Origin: Chryseosolibacter sp040902445
GTDB taxonomy: Bacteria; Bacteroidota; Bacteroidia; Cytophagales; Cyclobacteriaceae
Direction: 5' to 3'
Length of the DNA stretch: 41,215 nt
Assembly: GCA_040902445.1 (NCBI GenBank)
Contig: JBBDXJ010000084.1
Span: 1 to 41,215, forward strand
Shown piece by piece: positions 16,584 to 24,988 of this stretch (within the stretch, counting starts at the first letter, position 1; the number at the start of each line of letters is the position of its first letter). The notes beneath the pieces are model-generated. The model was not told the origin of the DNA. It ran no database searches and saw only the letters and a list, made by a program, of their open reading frames with translations. The position numbers and the translations under genes are program-made.

Positions 16584-19500
16584 ATGAACATTTCAGAGTT
16601 AAGTTTAAGAAGGCCGGTTCTGGCATTTGTCATGAACATTGTGCTTGTACTTTTCGGAGTTATCGGATATACATTTTTGGGTGTTCGTGACTATCCGGTT
16701 ATAGATCCGCCCAATGTGAGTGTCCGGACATCGTATGCCGGAGCTAATGCGGACATCATCGAATCGCAAATAACAGAACCTCTGGAAAAAGCGATCAATG
16801 GTATTGCCGGTATTAAAAACATCACTTCTACCTCCAGTGTGGGTTCGAGCAACATCAATGTTGAATTTGACTTGGGTGTGGATCTGGAAGCCGCTGCCAA
16901 TGATGTGCGGGATAAAGTTTCACAAGCACAGCGATCCCTTCCACAGGACTTGACCAGCCAGCCGGTTGTTTCAAAGTCTGATGGATTTGGCGAATCCATT
17001 CTGGGCCTTACTTTGCAGAGCAATTCTCGCAACTCACTTCAGCTGACAGAGTATGTGAACAACACCCTTGTGGAGCGACTGCAGACTATACGTGGAGTCA
17101 GCAGCATACAGATCTGGGGAGAGCGAAAGCATGCCATGCGTATTTGGCTCGATCCGGCCAAGCTAAGTGCCTACGGCCTTACTCCTCTCGATGTTCAGGA
17201 TGCTTTGAATAAAGAAAATGTGGAATTGCCCGCAGGGAAAATTTCCGGAAACAATACTGAGTTAACGGTAAGAACATTCGGAAGACTTTATGAAGAAGAG
17301 GATTTTGAAAATGTAATTATTAGATCCGGTTCTCAAGGAGACATCAAATTGAAAGATGTAGGAGAGGCGATTCTCGGACCCGAAAATGAAGAAACGGTGA
17401 TGCGGGAAAGCGGTGTTTCCATGGTCGGCATGGGCGTCAACCCTTTGCCCGGCGCTAATTATGTGGAAATATCCACAGAGTTTTACAAACGGTTGGAACA
17501 GATCAAGAAAGATGTTCCTGAGGACATCCAGATAAATCTTTCGATGGATCAGACAATTTTTATCAAACGTTCCATCAAGGAAGTGGGGGAAACTTTGATC
17601 ATTTCGTTTCTGTTGGTCGTTCTGATCATTTACCTGTTCTTCAGAGATTTTCTGATTGCAATGCGGCCTCTGATAGATATCCCGGTTTCATTGATCGCCA
17701 CTTTCTTTATCATGTATCTGCTTGGTTTTTCGATAAACGTGCTGACCATGCTTGGAATCGTTCTGGCGACTGGTCTGGTTGTGGATGATGGAATTGTAGT
17801 GACCGAAAACATCTACAAGAAGCTGGAGGGCGGCATGAATAAATATCGCGCTGCGCTGGAGGGCTCAAAGGAAATTTTCTTCGCTGTTATATCAACTTCC
17901 ATAACATTGGCCATTGTTTTTCTTCCTATCCTTTTTCTCGAGGGATTTGTTGGACGGTTGTTCAAGGAATTTGGAATTGTCGTAGCGGGGGCAGTACTGG
18001 TGTCATGTTTCGTCTCACTAACATTGACACCGGTGCTCAGCGTTAAACTTACGCGCTCCAGGCACAAGCATTCGAGGTTTTATAATGCAACCGAGCCGTT
18101 CTTTAGGGGGATGGAAAACGGATACCGCAAGTGGCTGGGATCATTTATGAAGCTAAGATGGGTGTCTTTCATAATTGTCGCGCTATGTCTTGCATCTGTC
18201 TATTTTATCGGATCTACTATACAGTCGGAATTAGCGCCAATGGAAGACCGCAGCCAGTTTCGCCTGCAGATGACCGCAGCAGAAGGCACATCTTATGAGT
18301 ACATGGATCAATACGTTACGGAGGTGACCCAATTTGTCATGGACTCAGTTCCTGAGGCAAATAATATTATGTCATTCACTTCCCCCGGTTTTGGAGGAGG
18401 TAGTGGTTCGAATAGCGGTTTCATACGCGTCAGGCTCGTCGATCCGGATCAACGAACAAGGTCACAACAGGAAATTGTTGATATGGTTAGTCGCAACATG
18501 GGTAGATTTCAGCAGGGCCGGGCTTTCCCTTCACAGGAACAAACAATTTCTGTAAGCAGGAGAGGCGGGCAGCCCGTACAGTTTGTTGTTCAGAACAACA
18601 ATTTCGAAAAACTGAAGGCAGCTATCCCCAAGCTATTGGATGCGGCTAACGACCATCCGGTTTTACAGTCACCGGATGTTGATATGAAATTTAACAAGCC
18701 CGAACTAAAAGTTGAGATCAACAGGTTAAAAGCTGCTCAGTTAGGTATCAGCGTGCAAAGTATTGCTCAAACGTTGCAGGTTGCATACAGCAATCTGAGG
18801 TTCGGATATTTTACGAAAGATGGCAAGCAATACCAGGTAATGGGACAGGTTAAGAAGATCAACAGAGACGACCCTGATGACCTGAAAAATTTATTCGTTC
18901 GGTCCAACAGCGGCCAGTTAATTTCCCTGGATAATGTAGTGACTACCTATGAATCCACAACGCCGCCTTCATTGTACCACTTTAACCGCTACAAATCGGC
19001 TCAGATCACTGCAGGTCTTGCTCCAGGCAAAACCATTGGCGATGGAGTTAAGGCAATGGAAGAGATCGCAGATAGTATTCTCGATGATACGTTTACGACT
19101 TCGCTCTCAGGCGTGTCTCGCGATTTTCAGGAAAGTGCGAGCAATACGACTTTTGCATTCATACTGGCGATCATTCTTATTTACCTCGTGCTGGCAGCGC
19201 AATTCGAAAGTTTTGTGGATCCACTCATCATTCTTTTTACCGTTCCTTTGGCAATAAGCGGAGCTTTCATTTCACTTCATATTTTCGGGCAGACATTGAA
19301 TATTTTTTCGCAGATCGGAATGATCATGCTGATAGGACTAGTAACAAAGAACGGTATCCTGATCGTTGAGTTTGCAAATCAAAAAAGGGAAGGAGGAATC
19401 TCAAAAATGGAAGCTGTGCTTGAAGCGTCACGCCTTCGCCTGCGTCCGATCCTTATGACCAGCTTGGCGATGGCACTGGGTTCGCTCCCATTAGCGTTAT

Positions 19501-19694
19501 CGTTGGGAGATGCGGCCACAAGCCGTCAGCCATTGGGAATCGTGATCGTCGGAGGGGTTTTGTTTTCCCTTGTACTCACTTTGTTTGTTATACCAGCCAT
19601 GTATACGTACCTCTCAAGAAAAAGAAAACATGTCCAGTTTGAAGAGGGTATCAGAGCCCCCCAACCACAAAAGGATTTAGTGTATGAGGCATAG
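16584..19694 (+). CDS. RND family multidrug efflux pump (HAE-1 type)
   Basis: A 1036-residue, proton-driven inner-membrane pump of AcrB/MexB/MdtBC type. It opens with the first helix (RPVLAFVMNIVLVLFG) and has two large periplasmic loops and twelve expected helices. The TM4 proton relay is intact: LATGLVVDDGIVVTENIYK carries the paired Asp residues. The second half repeats the pattern, with LIGLVTKNGILIVEFANQKRE. The length is typical. The 3' end overlaps the TolC-like gene by 11 bp, so pump and channel are translationally coupled. The substrate cannot be told from the sequence, and no dedicated regulator lies next to the operon. Confidence 0.97.
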   Translation: MNISELSLRRPVLAFVMNIVLVLFGVIGYTFLGVRDYPVIDPPNVSVRTSYAGANADIIESQITEPLEKAINGIAGIKNITSTSSVGSSNINVEFDLGVDLEAAANDVRDKVSQAQRSLPQDLTSQPVVSKSDGFGESILGLTLQSNSRNSLQLTEYVNNTLVERLQTIRGVSSIQIWGERKHAMRIWLDPAKLSAYGLTPLDVQDALNKENVELPAGKISGNNTELTVRTFGRLYEEEDFENVIIRSGSQGDIKLKDVGEAILGPENEETVMRESGVSMVGMGVNPLPGANYVEISTEFYKRLEQIKKDVPEDIQINLSMDQTIFIKRSIKEVGETLIISFLLVVLIIYLFFRDFLIAMRPLIDIPVSLIATFFIMYLLGFSINVLTMLGIVLATGLVVDDGIVVTENIYKKLEGGMNKYRAALEGSKEIFFAVISTSITLAIVFLPILFLEGFVGRLFKEFGIVVAGAVLVSCFVSLTLTPVLSVKLTRSRHKHSRFYNATEPFFRGMENGYRKWLGSFMKLRWVSFIIVALCLASVYFIGSTIQSELAPMEDRSQFRLQMTAAEGTSYEYMDQYVTEVTQFVMDSVPEANNIMSFTSPGFGGGSGSNSGFIRVRLVDPDQRTRSQQEIVDMVSRNMGRFQQGRAFPSQEQTISVSRRGGQPVQFVVQNNNFEKLKAAIPKLLDAANDHPVLQSPDVDMKFNKPELKVEINRLKAAQLGISVQSIAQTLQVAYSNLRFGYFTKDGKQYQVMGQVKKINRDDPDDLKNLFVRSNSGQLISLDNVVTTYESTTPPSLYHFNRYKSAQITAGLAPGKTIGDGVKAMEEIADSILDDTFTTSLSGVSRDFQESASNTTFAFILAIILIYLVLAAQFESFVDPLIILFTVPLAISGAFISLHIFGQTLNIFSQIGMIMLIGLVTKNGILIVEFANQKREGGISKMEAVLEASRLRLRPILMTSLAMALGSLPLALSLGDAATSRQPLGIVIVGGVLFSLVLTLFVIPAMYTYLSRKRKHVQFEEGIRAPQPQKDLVYEA

Positions 19695-21015
19695 ACTTCT
19701 TGCGATTGTTTTTTTTCTCTTTTCAGGATTTCATTTTGCTTTTGGCCAGGAGGAAATCTCCCTGGAACAGGTTGTGGCGCTTGCCCTCGAAAAAAATTAT
19801 GATGTGCAGATACTGAAAAAAGCATCAGAAGCCGCGCAAACGGATAAGAGTTATTCCTGGGCCGCTTTTTTGCCACAGATCAACGCCAGCGGTGCACGCC
19901 TATGGAATGAAAATGATCAGAAACTCCGGGTTCGCGACAGGGCAACTGATGACATTGTCACCATCGAGGGTGATATAGCATCCAATAATATGAATGCATC
20001 CGGTCAACTTGTCTGGACATTGTTCGATGGTACCCGCATGTTTTCTACACGCGAGCGTCTGGCGGTGTTCGCTGAGCAAAGTCAATTGGCCATGAAAGAT
20101 CAGATGGTGAATACCATTGCCGATGTAATTGCTAATTACTATGACATTGTGCGGCAAAAGCAACAATTAAAAGCCATTCAGGAACAGATGTCCGTTAGTG
20201 AAGAACGCGTAAAACTTGCGGAGCGGAAGCTGCAGGTTGGTACCGGAATTAAACCTGAACTATTACAGGCGAGGGTGGATTACAATGCGCAGCGTACGCA
20301 GGTCCTTCAACAGGAATCGACTATAGCTCAATTGAAACAACAACTCAATGCGCTGGTGGGATTACAACTACCCACTCAATATGAAGTTGCTGATACAATA
20401 ATTATCGATCTGAATCTGAATCCGGAAGATTTCACGGAAAACTTCGAAAACACAAACTTCACTTTACAGGCGGCGCGCCAGAACATCCGTATGGCAGATC
20501 TGTCTTTGCGCGAAAGAAAAGCCGAATATCTGCCCTTCTTTAATTTTAATGCTTCCTATAATTATACAAAGACCGATAATACAAGATTGATAAATCCATA
20601 TGGGACATTATTATTCCAGCAAAACGGATATAATTACGGGTTCTCGGTCACGTTGCCTATACTTAACGGTTTAAATGCCAGACGGCAAAGCCAGCAGGCA
20701 AAGATCGAAATAGACAGACAGACTTTGTTTTATAATCAATTGAAAACAAATGTAAACGTTGGATTGAAAAACGCCTATGTGAATTATGACAATGCAAAAA
20801 AGATCCTTCTCATAGAGGAGGAAACAATCGGACTGGCAAAAGAAAATATTTTTATTGCTCTTGAAAGTTTCAAACGGGGCGTCACAACTTTTATAGAACT
20901 GCGCACGGCCCAGCAAAGTCTCGCGGAAGCCTATAGCCGACTGATCTCGGCAAGGTACAACGCAAAGCTCGCCGAAACCGAACTCCTCCGGTTGAACGGA
21001 AGTTTATTACGATAG
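19684..21015 (+). CDS. TolC family outer-membrane efflux channel
   Basis: A 443-residue outer-membrane channel protein. It has a signal peptide of about 20 residues ending in FAFG before Gln, then two copies of the OEP helical pattern, each with long coiled coils (VSEERVKLAERKLQVGTGIKPELLQARVDYNAQRTQV in the first, RGVTTFIELRTAQQSLAEAYSRLI in the second). The ATG at 19684 lies inside the end of the pump gene. It completes the tripartite efflux system with the adaptor and pump upstream. Confidence 0.95.
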   Translation: MRHRLLAIVFFLFSGFHFAFGQEEISLEQVVALALEKNYDVQILKKASEAAQTDKSYSWAAFLPQINASGARLWNENDQKLRVRDRATDDIVTIEGDIASNNMNASGQLVWTLFDGTRMFSTRERLAVFAEQSQLAMKDQMVNTIADVIANYYDIVRQKQQLKAIQEQMSVSEERVKLAERKLQVGTGIKPELLQARVDYNAQRTQVLQQESTIAQLKQQLNALVGLQLPTQYEVADTIIIDLNLNPEDFTENFENTNFTLQAARQNIRMADLSLRERKAEYLPFFNFNASYNYTKTDNTRLINPYGTLLFQQNGYNYGFSVTLPILNGLNARRQSQQAKIEIDRQTLFYNQLKTNVNVGLKNAYVNYDNAKKILLIEEETIGLAKENIFIALESFKRGVTTFIELRTAQQSLAEAYSRLISARYNAKLAETELLRLNGSLLR

Positions 21016-21071
21016 CGCTTATTTTACTCCAGGGATTTATTATTCCTCGCCGCATCGTGTAAATTACACTC

Positions 21072-21887
21072 ATGATCGGGCAGATAAAATCCTCGTGCGA
21101 ATTTCTAAAAAAGCATGGTATTAAACAACCGGAGATCGGAGTTATCCTGGGCACAGGTTTAGGCGAACTGTTCATTAAACAAATCCAAAATCCAATCATA
21201 ATACCCTACAAGGATATCCCTAATTTCCCGAAGCCTACGGTCACGTTTCACAAGGGAAATTTAATGTTTGGTGAGGTCAGCGGAAAAAAAGTGCTGACCA
21301 TGCAAGGCAGATTCCACTATTACGAAGGATATAGCATGCAGCAAATCACGTTTCCTGTTCGCGTAATGAAAATGCTGGGGATCTCGCAGCTGCTTATTTC
21401 CAACGCCGCGGGTAACATGAACCTGGACTGGCAGAAGGGTGAGCTGATGCTGCTTGATGATCACATTAATTTGCAAGGTGAAAACCCATTGAGGGGAATA
21501 GATCATTCCGAAGTGGGCAATCCTTTTCCGGATATGAGCCAGCCCTACTCCAATTTTTTGAATGACAAGCTGTTGAGGATCGCAAAAAAAAATAAAATCA
21601 AACTCCATTTTGGCGTTTACGCCGCCGTTACGGGCCCAAACCTTGAGACACGTGCGGAATACCGGTATCTCCGGCGCATCGGTGCGGATGCTGTTGGAAT
21701 GTCGACCGTTCCGGAAGTGATCGTGGCAAACCATGTCAGCTTGCCGTGTTGCGCCGTTTCCGTTTTGACTGACAATTGCGATCCGGAAAATCTGAAGTCT
21801 GTAAATATTGAGGAAATCATAGCGGTGGCGGAGAAAGCAGGGCCGTCCTTGACGAAGTTGTTTGTTGATCTTATTGGGGAGCTGTGA
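21072..21887 (+). CDS. Purine nucleoside phosphorylase (trimeric class)
   Basis: Cleaves purine (deoxy)nucleosides with phosphate to base and (deoxy)ribose-1-phosphate in purine salvage. It has 271 residues with the phosphate-binding GTGLGE near residue 29, the GRFHYYEGYSMQQITFPVRV motif and the PNP/MTAP signature region TGPNLETRAEYRYLRRIGADAVGMSTVPEV, the pattern of the homotrimeric class. The ATG at 21072 is 56 bp after the TolC-like gene, so it may share that transcript. It converges with the rhamnose operon, and the 73-bp gap is entirely heptamer array. Confidence 0.95.
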   Translation: MIGQIKSSCEFLKKHGIKQPEIGVILGTGLGELFIKQIQNPIIIPYKDIPNFPKPTVTFHKGNLMFGEVSGKKVLTMQGRFHYYEGYSMQQITFPVRVMKMLGISQLLISNAAGNMNLDWQKGELMLLDDHINLQGENPLRGIDHSEVGNPFPDMSQPYSNFLNDKLLRIAKKNKIKLHFGVYAAVTGPNLETRAEYRYLRRIGADAVGMSTVPEVIVANHVSLPCCAVSVLTDNCDPENLKSVNIEEIIAVAEKAGPSLTKLFVDLIGEL

Positions 21888-21888
21888 A

Positions 21889-21972
21889 TTGGTTGTTAGT
21901 TTTTGGTTTTTGTAAGGCTGTACACAGACCACAGACCACCTGCCGTGTACCGTGGACTGATTACTGATTCCT
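21889..21972. repeat. Twelve-word 7-bp-periodic array filling a convergent gap
   Basis: Twelve consecutive heptamers hold one phase from 1 nt after the PNP stop into the last codons of the kinase. They include TTGGTTG at 21889, TTAGTTT at 21896, TTGGTTT at 21903, ACAGACC at 21924 and 21931, ACCTGCC at 21938, GTGTACC at 21945, GTGGACT at 21952, GATTACT at 21959 and GATTCCT at 21966. Each word resembles its neighbours, while words at the two ends share almost nothing. Confidence 0.8.
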
Positions 21973-23349
21973 AATCTCCACCCGGGCGGGGAATTGCTTT
22001 AACTCAATAATCTGGGTTGGGAACGGATCCGCATTCCAGGCTGCATGAATGGCAAGGGCAGCGCCTATGGCTGAAGCCTGAGGAATAGAGGAAGCGAAGA
22101 CCTCCATGTCAGGGAACACGCCTGCCAGCAAATTCATGTATATGGCATTATTACTGAAACCGCCGTCGACGAAAATTCTTTTGACGGATGTGCCCTTTAT
22201 GACCAGTTGCGTAGAAACATATTGTTGTACCACAAGATCGAAAATAAGTTGGTGGTAGGCTTCAACATCGTCGGAAAAATCCGATAACTGTCGGGTGGCA
22301 AAGCGCAGGTCTTTCAATATGGACAAGGCATTAGATAGCCTTGCGTCAAATGAAGTATCAATTTTTTGAAGGATACCCTCATTGAATTCAAGGTTGAAAT
22401 AGCGGTCTTTGCTTTGATGAAAATGGGAGGCAATTCTTTCTACCTGGACATCGTGAAAATGGCCTGCGAACAACCGCGAAGCTTTTACAGGAGTACCCAT
22501 GTATTGAAGGTAGCAGAGGCAATCGCATTCAAGTTCTTCTTTGGTTAAGGGAGTCAGGTTAGAAGGATTCAAACTAATGGCCCAGGTGCCGGTTGAGATC
22601 AGGACAAAGGGGTCATTAAAGGAAACCAGGTAGGGGATCAGTGCAGCAGAGCTGTCATGCAGTCCAATCCCAACGGAAAGGGTATGCGCGGAAGAGCCGG
22701 GCTGAACCACCATATCGGAAGGCGCGGTTGCAGGGAATTTTTCAAGGATTCCTTCCTGTTTCACCCAGTAATGATAATCCATATTCTGGAAATGCCACAG
22801 ATTGGTGTGGCAGCCGATGCTCGTAATTTCTGAAAAGGCTTTGCCGGAGATCAGGTAGCTTATATATTGGGGGAGGTGCAGCGCATATTTTATCTGCTCG
22901 TAAAACTCCGACTTTTCGTGCTTCACCCGGTAGAGTTGCATTCCGGAGTTCAGACTTCCCAAAATCGGAGAGGCAGTTTGAAAGGAGAACAATTTTTCTC
23001 CCCCGTAGGTTTCATAAAATTGCTTCTGTAGTTTCGGGGGGTAAGGCTTCAGGTAATTGTAAAGCGGACCGATAGTTTTTCCCCTTTCATCAATGTAGAC
23101 AAGACTTGCACCATAGGCCGAAAAGTTGATCGCCCTGACATTGAACTCTTTTGAATTCAAAATGGAACTCAACTCGTTGTTAATAAATAACTGGAGGCTA
23201 TTGACGTCTTCGCAGGGATCTTCATCGTCATCAACTATTTCATTGAACTGCGCAGATTTTTCAAAAACTATCTGGTAGGCTTCATTAAACAGAAATAACT
23301 TTTTATTGGTCTTTCCAATGTCAAAGATAGCGATTACAGGGACCGGCAT
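21961..23349 (-). CDS. rhaB: FGGY family carbohydrate kinase, probable L-rhamnulose kinase
   Basis: A 462-residue sugar kinase. The N-terminal phosphate loop is AIFDIGKTNKKLFLF (residues 7-21), and the C-terminal adenosine/hinge region is FVDGGFSNNAIYMNLLAGVFPD (about 393 onward) with PQASAIGAALAIH. In this operon, with rhamnose mutarotase, isomerase and rhamnulose-1-phosphate aldolase, it should phosphorylate L-rhamnulose to rhamnulose-1-phosphate. It is the last gene of the operon, 18 bp after rhaI. Its stop and last codons are part of the heptamer array. The specificity is inferred from context; the sequence alone says only FGGY kinase. Confidence 0.85.
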   Translation of the reverse strand: MPVPVIAIFDIGKTNKKLFLFNEAYQIVFEKSAQFNEIVDDDEDPCEDVNSLQLFINNELSSILNSKEFNVRAINFSAYGASLVYIDERGKTIGPLYNYLKPYPPKLQKQFYETYGGEKLFSFQTASPILGSLNSGMQLYRVKHEKSEFYEQIKYALHLPQYISYLISGKAFSEITSIGCHTNLWHFQNMDYHYWVKQEGILEKFPATAPSDMVVQPGSSAHTLSVGIGLHDSSAALIPYLVSFNDPFVLISTGTWAISLNPSNLTPLTKEELECDCLCYLQYMGTPVKASRLFAGHFHDVQVERIASHFHQSKDRYFNLEFNEGILQKIDTSFDARLSNALSILKDLRFATRQLSDFSDDVEAYHQLIFDLVVQQYVSTQLVIKGTSVKRIFVDGGFSNNAIYMNLLAGVFPDMEVFASSIPQASAIGAALAIHAAWNADPFPTQIIELKQFPARVEIRNQ

Positions 23350-23367
23350 TAGTAAGTGAAGTTTATA

Positions 23368-24642
23368 TTACAAACCGGTTGCTACACTTTTTGCGCCCCG
23401 GTCTTTCACGAGCTTTTCTCTTATTTTCAAGGTGCGGAAGAGTGCGAGAGGATGTAATGCTCCCCCGGCGCGCATGCGTGCTTCCGCTACCAATGGTCTC
23501 ACATCCGTGCGATAAGCCGCCTGAAGAATTTCCTGCGCGCGCACCACATCATTTTCCTGCTGGGCCTCTGTCAATGCTTTCCTGTCAATCAGCAAGGCCT
23601 GCGCATAAGCGATCTTTATAGCTTCAACTGATTGCAGGAGATCTTCAAGCGGATCTTTAACATTATGAGAGGCATCTATCATCCATCCAAGATCGGTAGT
23701 GTGATCCATGGCACGGGCATCCATACCTTCAACAAGCTCATTGAAGATCAAAAATAGCTGATAAGGTCTTATACTCCCTACGGTAAGATCGTCATCTCCG
23801 TACTTGGAATCGTTAAAGTGAAAACCACCAAGCTTCCCTTCCATGAGCAGTAAAGAAACGATCTGCTCAATATTGGCATTGGGCAGATGATGGCCAAGGT
23901 CTACCAGCGTATAAGCTTTCGGTCCCAATTTATTGGCGTATAAAAGTGACTGACCCCAGTCACCCACAGTCATGGAGTAGAAATTGGGTTCGAAAGCTTT
24001 GTACTCGACGAACATTTTCCAATTGTCGGGCAGGGCAGCGTAGATCTTACGCAGGCTATCGAGGGTGCGTTCAAAAGCTTTCCGGAAGTTGAGCTGGCCT
24101 GGAAAACACGATCCATCAGACAGCCACACCGTGATTGACTCGGAGCCGAGTTCTTTTCCATAATGGATCACTTCGAGGTTATGATCGATGGCTTGCTTGC
24201 GCACTTCTTCCTTAACGTGCTGTAATGAACCGAATTTATAACTGAATTTCTGATCCTTTTGATCCTGGAAGGTATTGGAGTTAACGGCATCAAAGCGAAT
24301 GTTATGCTGTGATGCGAGTATCTTTACTGCTCTGGCGTTTTCAGGAATATCCCAGGGAATGTGAAGGGATATTGCGCCGCTGGATTTATTGAGTGCGTGA
24401 AGCATCCCGATATCTTCGATCTTTTCTTCGAGGTTTCTCGGTTCGCCACCTCCCGGAAATCTTCCAAAACGGGTGCCTCCGGTACCCAGAGCCCAACTCG
24501 GTATCGCTATTTGAAAGTCAGCTAATTTTTGCAGAATATCGCTGAGGTCGGCAATGTCCTCAGAAACAAATTCAAATTTATTTTTGTGTTGTAACAAAAG
24601 AGATGCGTTGTGTTCTGCCACCTCATTTTTTCCAAGTTGCAT
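23368..24642 (-). CDS. rhaI: L-rhamnose isomerase, RhaI type
   Basis: Interconverts L-rhamnose and L-rhamnulose. It has 424 residues and resembles the RhaI (Streptomyces/Pseudomonas-type) isomerases rather than E. coli RhaA. It is a xylose-isomerase-like TIM barrel, with AIPSWALGTGGTRFGRFPGGGEPRN near residue 48 and metal and substrate-site segments FVEYKAFEPNFYSMTVGDWGQS, TLVDLGHHLPNANIEQI and GKLGGFHFNDSKYGDDDLTVGS. The spacing is 12 bp from rhaM and 18 bp to the kinase, as expected within an operon. Confidence 0.93.
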   Translation of the reverse strand: MQLGKNEVAEHNASLLLQHKNKFEFVSEDIADLSDILQKLADFQIAIPSWALGTGGTRFGRFPGGGEPRNLEEKIEDIGMLHALNKSSGAISLHIPWDIPENARAVKILASQHNIRFDAVNSNTFQDQKDQKFSYKFGSLQHVKEEVRKQAIDHNLEVIHYGKELGSESITVWLSDGSCFPGQLNFRKAFERTLDSLRKIYAALPDNWKMFVEYKAFEPNFYSMTVGDWGQSLLYANKLGPKAYTLVDLGHHLPNANIEQIVSLLLMEGKLGGFHFNDSKYGDDDLTVGSIRPYQLFLIFNELVEGMDARAMDHTTDLGWMIDASHNVKDPLEDLLQSVEAIKIAYAQALLIDRKALTEAQQENDVVRAQEILQAAYRTDVRPLVAEARMRAGGALHPLALFRTLKIREKLVKDRGAKSVATGL

Positions 24643-24654
24643 AGCCTGAATAGT

Positions 24655-24969
24655 TTAGGGTAAATAAAATACTTCCTTCAAGGGGACGCTGACCGGTGAA
24701 TTGTCAGGATTGGAATCCATAATGTCGCGCATATACGTCCACCATTTTTTCATCACCGGATGCTCCGGCATGTTTCTTAGAAGGGCCGGGTCTTCTACCT
24801 GCATTACTCCAAACAAAGTATTGGTGCTCTCGTCTAAAAATATCGAGTATTCACGGATGCCGCTTTTTTTAAGCAGATCCTTTAACTCCGGCCACAGGGC
24901 GTCATGGCGTTTTCTATACTCCTCTTCGAAGCCCTGATGCAATTGCATTTTGAAAGCTCTGCGTACCAT
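24655..24969 (-). CDS. rhaM: L-rhamnose mutarotase RhaM
   Basis: Interconverts alpha and beta L-rhamnopyranose, feeding the isomerase. I chose the ATG at 24969 (MVRRAFKMQLHQGFEEEY), giving 104 residues, the usual RhaM length. The frame is open up to 25023 but that would overlap the upstream aldolase gene. EYRKRHDALWPELKDLLKKSGIREYSIFLDE and the C-terminal NPDNSPVSVPLKEVFYLP are near-diagnostic of RhaM. It lies 19 bp after the aldolase gene and 12 bp before rhaI. Confidence 0.96.
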   Translation of the reverse strand: MVRRAFKMQLHQGFEEEYRKRHDALWPELKDLLKKSGIREYSIFLDESTNTLFGVMQVEDPALLRNMPEHPVMKKWWTYMRDIMDSNPDNSPVSVPLKEVFYLP

Positions 24970-24988
24970 TGTGAAATTTCTATTTTTT

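Noticed and set aside
21889..21972. CRISPR-like array
   Set aside because: The unit is 7 bp with no constant repeat and no spacers, so it is not a CRISPR.
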